This document shows, piece after piece, positions 56,560 through 64,000 of a stretch of 64,000 bases of DNA (its first letter is position 1; every line of letters starts with the position of its first letter). The DNA is from Rhizophagus irregularis (taxonomy: Eukaryota; Glomeromycota; Glomeromycetes; Glomerales; Glomeraceae), in contig NC_089443.1 in assembly GCF_026210795.1 (NCBI RefSeq), forward strand, positions 4,774,001 through 4,838,000, read 5' to 3'. The notes under the pieces were generated by a model that saw only the letters and a list, made by a program, of their open reading frames with translations, made no database searches and was not told the DNA's origin. The position numbers were made by a program, and so were the translations under genes.

Positions 56560-57440
56560 GAGATTCTCGTATTTTTGCTGCTTATAATGCTTCAATTTCT
56601 GCTATTTTTGTTGATTTATCGAATTCTGATTTTTTGGTTCTGCCTCTGCAATTGATGCTTTACATTCAATCTCGGCTAGAATTGCTTCAATTTTTGCAGT
56701 TTCTCTTCTCTATATAAAATAGCAAAGAAGAACACCAATAAGCAATATAACAAATTAATTATAAAAAATTTCTAACTTACGGTTAATCCTTCACGCTCCT
56801 TTACACCAACATCACTCTTATATTTACATCAACACTTACTTGTTTTACTGCACTTCATGAGCTTTCATCCGCTGAATTATATTAAAATTTTTATTTCTTC
56901 ATTATGAATTTTTTCTAACTTATCATGTAAGCAAAATTGGGTATCTTGTAATTGTTTTTAACATTAGCATTATAAATGAACAAACCAAATTGATCCAATT
57001 CGGCTTGAACATTTTTACTTTTTCCTTGAACCTTTTCTTTCTTGAAACATTATAGTCATGGCAGCAGCTATAACTCTAGTTTCACCTTCGATAATACCTC
57101 TGACTAGTTCTTTAACGTGATCGGTATTCTTTTCAGTAGTAGTAAATGATTTTGCATATTTTTCTAATGCTTTTGGTTCATCTTTTGATCAATTGTGAAT
57201 ACAGCTGATAAATTGAATTCTAATTTTTCTATTGTTTGTAATTGTGATGTATAATTTGCTGGAGGTCTAAAAAATCTGACCGTTGGCTAAAAAAAACGAT
57301 TTTTGGAGTTGGCCAAACAAAGCCTTTCTTAGATAATTTAATATCAGCGATGGAAACCCCAGTTCTTTCTAGGTATTCATTCTTAAATTTCTATAATTAT
57401 ATGAAAAAATCTAATCCATTTGATACATATTTACTCATTT
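56560..57440 (-). pseudogene. Decayed helical-protein gene
   Basis: Minus-strand pieces read as a coherent helical protein: MSKYVSNGLDFF, then YLERTGVSIADIKLSKKG, RPPANYTSQLQTIEKLEF, EPKALEKYAKSFTTTEKN, VKELVRGIIEGETRVIAAAM, and near the end AKIEAILAEIECKASIAEAE. They lie in different frames with several stops, and only parts can be introns. The pattern (tandem long helices with charged faces) resembles BAR-type coiled-coil proteins, but I do not recognise the gene. 57441-57939 is intergenic with nothing supported. Confidence 0.45.
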
Positions 57441-57939
57441 GAAATATTAAAGAAGTATAATAGTTTTCTTCATTTTCAAAACGTCGAATTTATGGATCGT
57501 CATAAACGAAATTTCACGTGGGAATAATGATAATTTCGCAAACCTTTTTTCAATGTCGAAACTAAAGTGGACGAGCATAAATTTACGTTTCTTTAAACAT
57601 TGCATCTTCGAGAATATTTTTTCAATTTATACAATTTATAGATATTCTTTCATACGTGTAATCGCATGAGTAACGCTGATTTTCATGTCAATTTGATGTA
57701 ATTTATACATAGAGAAAATACAGTGTGTATGGTAATTAATATTTCTTCGGTAGTTAAAATTTCTTAACCGTTAATTAAAGGAATCATGGGTCGTATCAAT
57801 TTTAATTTTATGTCTTTCTCGACCGTACTGTTAATAGTTAAATCATATGACCAAGATTTGATTTATCATGTGATCCGCGTTATTTAAATCATCAATTTTC
57901 GCGTTTTTTTTTCTATCGTTCGTTAATCAATATTGAAAC

Positions 57940-58978
57940 ATGTATCCGTCACAAACCGTCGAAGAGTTCTTTGCTGGGGAAACAGTTAAACTTAATCCAT
58001 TTAATACTGTGATCACGGCTTTCTTCGTCTTTCTTTACCGGTTTTTTACAATAAATTCATTTTTTGATGAATAGAAAGTTCCGATAAAATTCGACCGAAA
58101 TGTTCTTGGCCTTGGAAATTTGATTGGAAAGGATAAAACAAAAGTAAATATATGATCTATTCGCCTTTTTTAAAAAAACATAGTCATCTCAAAATTTCAA
58201 TTTTATAAATTTTATAGGAGATATTGAAAGATCAAGTTTATGAAATTCCATTCTATATCGCGGAAGAACTTGTCACAAAGTAAAACTAAAAAGTTTTTTG
58301 TTCTAATATAAAATATATAAAATATGTTTTCTGGTTTTTAACTTTTATTATTATAGAGAAATTGCAACATTACAACTACCAAAAATATTTGGAAATGATG
58401 TTATGAATGCATTAAAGGTTACTCCTATTGATATGAATTTAAGAAATTATTGTCCGCAATTTTATACATTCGCATCTGATTATGCTTTATTGTATCCTTT
58501 TCTTTGGCTTAAACAAATTGAAATTACTTTTAAAATTAATCTTTAATCTAAAAAGATGGCAAGATATTATAAATCGGGAATATCAACGTTATGGCGATGA
58601 AAGACAGCATCAGTTAGATTTAACTAAAATACAAGAATTCTTAGAAATTCTTAAAAGGGTAAGTTGAATATTTGCTCTTGGTTATTTTACTTTATCGCCA
58701 ACAGGATTATTTAAAACAAATATTTTACGCATATTTTTTAAGAGTAAAATCGATCGAGCTGTGGAAATATTGAATAGAGCAAAACGTTTTTTTGAAGATC
58801 ACAATGATTTTTTAGAGAGATTGGATGATGATGAAAGAAAAAGTATGTAAATTAGAAAAAAAAAATTAATATTGTAAGGACGAGATAGTTTAACTTGAAT
58901 TTTTTTTTCTTATGGACAGTGTTTGAGGAACAAAGGCAAGTGTGTGAAGAAACCTATGTAGATTATACAAAACTTTGA
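57940..58978 (+). CDS. PSF3: GINS complex subunit Psf3
   Basis: Psf3 is part of the GINS tetramer of the CMG replicative helicase, which is needed for DNA replication start and fork movement. Seven exons (57940-57984, 58075-58143, 58218-58279, 58357-58491, 58556-58658, 58743-58842, 58920-58978) join in perfect phase to 190 residues, the usual family size. Family marks are an N-terminal SQTVEEFFAG followed by VPIKFDRNVLGLG, the EIPFYIAEELV strand-helix, LQLPKIFGNDVMNALK, and the C-terminal FLERLDDDERKMFEEQR. The fifth intron (58659-58742) contains a TGA and a long coding-like stretch in the same frame; only splicing to AG at 58741-58742 gives the right length. The first donor (GTTAAA) is non-consensus. 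Confidence 0.85.
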
Positions 58979-59464
58979 TTATTACTATAATTGAATAATT
59001 ATTCCTCATAAGTGCCAAATTATTTACAATTTCTATTGTATGTATCGAGAACATTAAAAATACTAACAGTAGATAAATATTGTCGTAGATAAATATCACA
59101 GTAGATAAATGCTGTCTGTTATGTCGGATAATACATTATATAAACTATTCTTTGAACGAATTAATTCGCCTCCTAAATTAAAATTCAATTATTCGTTACC
59201 TTTGAAATGTTATTAGAACATATTATAAACCTTCTTTCGTTGTTACATACCTTAGCGAAAATTCCTATATATATATATATGAACCTCAATCAAAAAGTGT
59301 CGTTAAATATAGTCGAATTAACAACTAAATAATATATTATGCCTTATATTGTATTTAATATGCTAAATATATTAGGTTCTTTGACTTTGTGAAAATATGA
59401 GTGTTTGTCTTATTAATTCATTCCTAAAGCAAAATAAAATAAGATAAATTAGATAAACTGCACA

Positions 59465-60009
59465 TTAAAATGAAATGTTACTATTGTTAAATAAATACCT
59501 TTTTTTGAAATCATATAACAAATCATCTAATCCAAACATACTAGATGATTGATCAAATTCTTCTTTATATTGTTTGCTTCGATTTTTTGCTGGTTGACTA
59601 TATAATATATATATAAAAATAAAGTTAGCGATTTATTTTAATTGATCAAAGTAAACTTTTCTCATTCTTACTTGGCTGACATTCCTTCGATAGTTAACAT
59701 CAAACTTGTGTTAGATTCTTTACCACCTGGCCCCGCAGTAGCATTCATTTGTGGAGTGGAGCTAACTTTGCAGTTTGTTACTTGAAATTTATGGCTTAAT
59801 GAATTAACATCAACAATACTTTCACCATCTTCACCAAGATTTACCAATACATACGAGTCTTTTGGTACGTCCGAGGGAAAAGGTTCGCCCTCAAATACAT
59901 AATGGACTACTGGGTGTTTCCAGCACTGTTGTAATTGATCGTGAATTACAACAAACTGAGGAACAGTTGAAGGCCCCGGTGGTGTTGTAGTAGATGGGGA
60001 TTGTTGCAT
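59465..60009 (-). CDS. Unrecognised 156-residue protein (possibly Atg31-like)
   Basis: Two exons (60009-59672, 59597-59465) join in frame. A Pro/Ser/Thr-rich N-terminus is followed by a beta-rich core (FVVIHDQL, VVHYVFEGEPFPSDVP, YVLVNLGEDGESIVDVNSL), an insert rich in Gly/Asn, a strand (SLMLTIEGMSAK) and a helical tail (MFGLDDLLYDFKKR). The order 'xYxFEx...VLVxLxEDG.xxDVxSL' resembles fungal Atg31, a scaffold in autophagy initiation, but this rests on memory of the pattern only. An upstream in-frame ATG at 60039 would add ten residues. It is transcribed away from the MFS gene, with 465 bases between starts. Confidence 0.55.
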
Positions 60010-60474
60010 GTTTGCATATATATATTTTTTGCAATTCAATGAAGTGGAAAATATACTACCAAGAGCTGGGAAATCTATATTCCCCCTGTTTCACAAGTGT
60101 TTCACATGCCAATTGCCAAGGCTTCCATAAATTTCCATATAAAGTTTTTAAAATTAGTATATCATTTCGAGTAATTAAATGAAAAAAATTTTTCATACAA
60201 ATTTTTACCCTCGTTTTTTTTGATCCATATTACTATTAATAATTCGAGTTCGATTTAAAGTTGAAGCTGAAAGAAGGCTTCAATTTGCGAATAATCGTTC
60301 TCAACTCTTTATTTTATTTTAAAAACTTCCTTTTAGAAATGTCAACAGGATAGATAGATTTACATTTTCTAAGATAAAAAAAAAAAAAAAATCGCCTAGA
60401 AGGCTTTGGAATTAACAAGAGGAATTGAAAAATCCAACCTAAATTTTTTTTTTAGAAAAAAGCAAACAGACAAA

Positions 60475-62647
60475 ATGTCTACGAAGAATTCAAATGATAT
60501 TGACGAAGAAAGAACAATGTTTATAAAATTACCCTCGTCAGGTACCGATGCAGCAGAAATTGTGGTGGAAGATGATAATTCATCCGATGATTCAATTTTG
60601 CTACAAGATGACATTGCAAAGAAACAAACAGCGCTTGATTCTGTTATAACAAAAATTGGGATGGGAAAATTTCAAAAACAATTATTGGTTCGTTGATATT
60701 TTTTTGTTCTTATTAATGTTTGGATAACTGATTACAATACAATCATTTCATTTTATTCAGGTACTTTGTGGATTAGGGTGGCTAGCAGATAACGTAAATA
60801 TTCTCAATTTTTTATATAAATCTAACCTTTAACTTTTTTTAATTATCTGATGTAATTTATAGATGTGGCTCCAAGTACAGTATTTTTCAATCATGTATTT
60901 GTCTATGTTTCGTCACAATTAATTAAATTAAAAATGTATCATCAATTAAAAGTGTATAGCTGTCATATTACCGAGGGTTCAAAGTAATATATTGTATCAA
61001 TTTGTAATTCTGACGCGAAATTTATTTAATTGCTAATATACTTATCTGTCATAGAACATTTTGGATTGCCCAATTCGCTTATTGGTGCATTATCAAGTTC
61101 TTTGTTCACAGGCATGATGTTTGGTGCCTTATTTTGGGGCGTTCTTTCGGACACTCATGGCCGTAAACAAGCGTTTAACTGGACTTTGGCTGTTACTACT
61201 TTCTTTGGAATAATTGCAAGTTTTGCACAAAGTTTTTTCCAATTATGTTTTATGCTTTTCCTGTTAGGATTTGGCGTGGGCGGAAACATGCCAGTTGATG
61301 GTAATAAATTGATTCATTTAGGATTTTTTCTGCAATATTCTTGTGTTAACTTATTCTTAAAATTTAATTTAGGTGCGCTTTTCCTTGAATTTATACCTAA
61401 AGAACATCAATACCTTCTCACTTTTATGTCAGTGTTCTTTTCTTTTGGTGCTGTGCTCAGTTCAGTTTTAGCATATTTTATTTTACCACCTAACAGTTGT
61501 ACCGAAGATGATTGTAATGTTTTCGAAGAAAACAACGGCTGGAGATATATGTTAGCAATTTTAGGGTCCTTGGTAAGTTTGATACATTTATGTAATTACG
61601 TATTTAGATTATTTTTTTTAAAAAAAAAGAAATTTATTCAATTTTTCTTTTTCAACCTTAGACATTTTTAATGCTCATGTGCCGTATTTTTTTTTTCCAA
61701 CTTCAAGAATCACCTAAATATTTAATTTCTCGCAATCGCAAACATGATGCTGTGCTTGTGCTACGCAAGATTGCGAAGATTAATGGTAATAATATGCAAA
61801 TCCAAGCCAGTGACTTTCAAACTCCTGCAAATACTACAAATCCTCGTAATAGATCATTTTCTTCTTTCCCATTTCCAAATGAAACTCAACATGCCAAGGT
61901 TGAGTTCACCTCAGATCCAATATCATATATTAAATATAAGACATCATCAAATATAGAAGTAGTCATGTCTTTATTCACAAGGAAATGGTTCATGACAACA
62001 ATTCTTGTTTGGTGTATATGGACATTGGTATCTTTCGCTTACACGATGTTTAACGTGTTCCTACCTAAATATCTTGAGAGCTTGGGCTTAGATAATGGTG
62101 AAAGTGATTCATTGATGCAAGATGTTTTGAAAGATTACGTCGTATATTCACTGTGCGGTGTTCCAGGATCTTTAGCTGCAGCATGGTTAATTGAAACTGT
62201 TCTTGGTCGTATTGGCACTATGTCAATCGCAACATTTGGCACTGCATTATCTGTGTTCCTTTTCTCGGTCGTTAAATCACATTCTAGTGAAATAATCTCT
62301 TCAGCTATGGTTAGCTTTTTGGCCACATTGAATTACGCAGTTATTTATGGATATACCCCAGAAGTTTTTGAATCAAAAGTAAGGGGTACAGCTTGTGGTA
62401 TAGCTTCAGCTTTTGGAAGAGTGTAAGTTATTTTCCTATATTTATTTTACAATTTTTTCTTTTTTCTCTTTTTCTCTTTAATCTTATCTGCTTTTATTTT
62501 AGTGCGGGTATAATCGCTCCAATGGTGACAGGCTTACTCCTTTCAATTAGCGTATCTGTACCATTATACGTTTCCGCATTATTATTTACGATATCTGGTG
62601 TTTGTATGGTTTTGTTACCCATCGAGACTAAAGGGAGACAAGCTTGA
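60475..62647 (+). CDS. Major facilitator transporter, SV2/SVOP-like
   Basis: Eight exons join in phase: 60475-60687, 60761-60793, 60863-60874, 60953-60983, 61055-61300, 61373-61572, 61662-62422 and 62503-62647. They give 546 residues. The start has an acidic cytosolic lead of about 75 residues. MFS marks are LCGLGWLADN-MWLQ in TM1, the motif A loop GVLSDTHGRK, the GVGGNMPVDG segment, a lumenal/extracellular loop with Cys (NSCTEDDCNVF), the ESPKYL motif after TM6, a central loop, and YTPEVFESKVRGTACG with the final PIETKGRQA. These are shared with the SV2/SVOP and sugar/organic-anion transporter branch; the substrate is unknown. Exon 3 is only 12 bases (MWLQ). Confidence 0.92.
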
Positions 62648-62931
62648 TGAGGCAAACATGAATTAAATAAATACAATTATTAAACCAATTAAATCGATGA
62701 AATAAATATATTGTCTTACTATTTAATTATTTGTTTTTGTATTCAGAATTTTACTTTAATAAAAGATAACTGATAAATATATATATTTTTATTATATTAA
62801 TATTAACAATGTATATATAATCACATGATCGTGAGATTAAACATGCAGTGTGTCGTAACACAAGATTCAAGTCAACAACCACAGCCATAATACATACTAA
62901 CGATCACTTTTTGTCACAAAATACAAGAGCA
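62648..62931. other. Spacer between MFS and CTNNBL1 genes
   Basis: An AT-rich 3' flank followed by a short 5' leader. An open frame upstream of the ATG at 62932 starts with non-conserved residues and is taken as leader. Confidence 0.5.
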
Positions 62932-64000
62932 ATGAATGTAGATAAGCTTTTTAACATTCCCTCTAGTTCCATTCCTAGTGGAAAAAACAAAAGGAAACTT
63001 ACAGCGAATCCAAATATTGAAGTACTTAAAGCAGTGCGTCAAAAAACTAATCCCGAAGAACTTGAAGAAACTTCCGATTTTGTAACTGGGAATAAAGATT
63101 TCAAAACTTCACAGCCTGTTCCATCAAAAAGTGCTCTTGCCACCTCTAGTTCTTCGAAAGGAAAGGGTAAAGCCGTACAAATATCTGATGAAGTGGAAGA
63201 ACAAGAATATTATATTGACGATTATGAAGAATACGAAAGTGATTTAGAAGAGTTAGAAGAGGAAGAAGGTGGAAGATTTTATGGAGGTGGATTAACTGAA
63301 GAGCAAAAAAGAATTTTAGATTTAGTTGATCAGGTTGATATTGAGGAGGTTTGTATTTAATTATTTAAGGATTTCTTTCTTTTATTTTTTGTTTAATATA
63401 TAAGTAAGTTATTAATTAATTTATATTTTCGAATTTCCAAGCCAGAAAATTTAGACTTAGCCGGAGTGCGTAAAATGATTCTGAAGTTTGAAAAAGCCAT
63501 ACGTAAAAATCAAGAACTTCGCGTTAAATACCCTGATGATCCGACAAAGTAAGTTTTGACTTTTTACGCGTCATATATAATAAAAATCATTAATAAATAG
63601 CTATATAATATATTTCATTTAGATTTATGGAATCAGAAGCGGACCTTGATGAAGAAATTAAACATTTATTAACTCTTACTGAAGTACCTGATCTGTACCC
63701 TCAGATAGTTCAATTGGGAGCTGTAGATTTAATTGTGTCACTTTTAAGTCATGAGAATACAGATATTACTATTGATGCGATAGAATTGCTGAATGAATTG
63801 ACAGATGAAGATGTTGTAGCAGAACATGAAGAAGGTGCTATAAAAATTTTTATTGATGCATTGGTAATATTATTATTCTTTATAAGGTATGGTTGTTTTG
63901 GCGCCAATTGTATTTTTTTAATTTAATAATTTAAATTACTTTTCTTTTATTAGCTTGAACATCAATTATTGGAACTTTTAGTCCAGAATCTAAGTAGATT
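62932..64000 (+). CDS. CTNNBL1: CTNNBL1-like armadillo protein, 3' end outside window
   Basis: Beta-catenin-like protein 1 is a nuclear armadillo-repeat protein of the Prp19/CDC5L spliceosome complex. Exons seen are 62932-63348, 63442-63548, 63623-63863 and 63954 onward. The N-terminus (MNVDKLFNIPSS) is followed by a basic, Ser-rich nuclear-type region and an acidic block (about residues 90-115). The conserved start of the fold then follows: LDLAGVRKMILKFEKAIRKN, MESEADLDEEIKHLLTLTEV, PDLYPQIVQLGAVDLIVSLL and HENTDITIDAIELLNELTDE. These are the first armadillo-type helices. The window ends inside exon 4 (LLELLVQNLSR). Confidence 0.92.

Noticed and set aside
58659-58742. In-frame TGA inside the PSF3 gene as a nonsense or recoding event
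   Set aside because: A GTAAGT donor at 58659 and an AG at 58741-58742 remove it and give the exact family length and phase.

Overview
The window looks like nuclear DNA of an early-diverging filamentous fungus, most likely an arbuscular mycorrhizal fungus of the Rhizophagus/Glomus type. The DNA is very AT-rich. Genes carry many short GT-AG introns. Transposons are dense, nested and mostly broken. Cellular genes include a secreted GPI-type chitin deacetylase, GINS Psf3, a CTNNBL1-like protein and a eukaryotic tRNA-Trp. The species is inferred from this gene content, not from a database match.

Positions 1-23800 are a transposon graveyard. In order they hold a coiled-coil relic, a broken CACTA (tnp2) transposase with a minus-strand partner ORF, a Tc1-like element (9036-10319), 187-bp tandem repeats and a palindromic satellite inside a CTGACCTGA-ended element. 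Next come a pogo/Tigger-type element (13071-16034) carrying two MITEs and an almost intact Crypton-like tyrosine recombinase gene. Last is a TA-flanked element (18632-23451) that has taken three retroelement insertions at one 16-bp target. The largest insertion carries a 780-codon frame, broken only by one amber codon, that I do not recognise.

Positions 26000-32500 hold three ordinary genes: a four-TM protein, a uridine phosphorylase and a chitin deacetylase. Positions 34000-44000 are again mobile DNA. A 4-kb TA-flanked transposon (36074-40045) encodes a decayed DDE transposase with 43 residues between the second D and the E, and is itself split by a 1.04-kb MULE-like element built of hairpin repeats. 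Several MITEs follow, two of them copies of the 244-bp family also found in the pogo element.

Positions 46600-56300 hold a tRNA-Trp and a minus-strand tandem cluster of small single-C2-domain genes: six intact genes and at least two relics, five of the six with nearly identical exon plans. From 57900 to the end is a compact housekeeping block: GINS PSF3 (+), an unrecognised 156-aa protein (-), an SV2/SVOP-like major facilitator transporter with a 12-nt microexon (+), and the 5' part of CTNNBL1 (+). All exon models were joined by hand from splice signals and frame consistency. No homology search was run.
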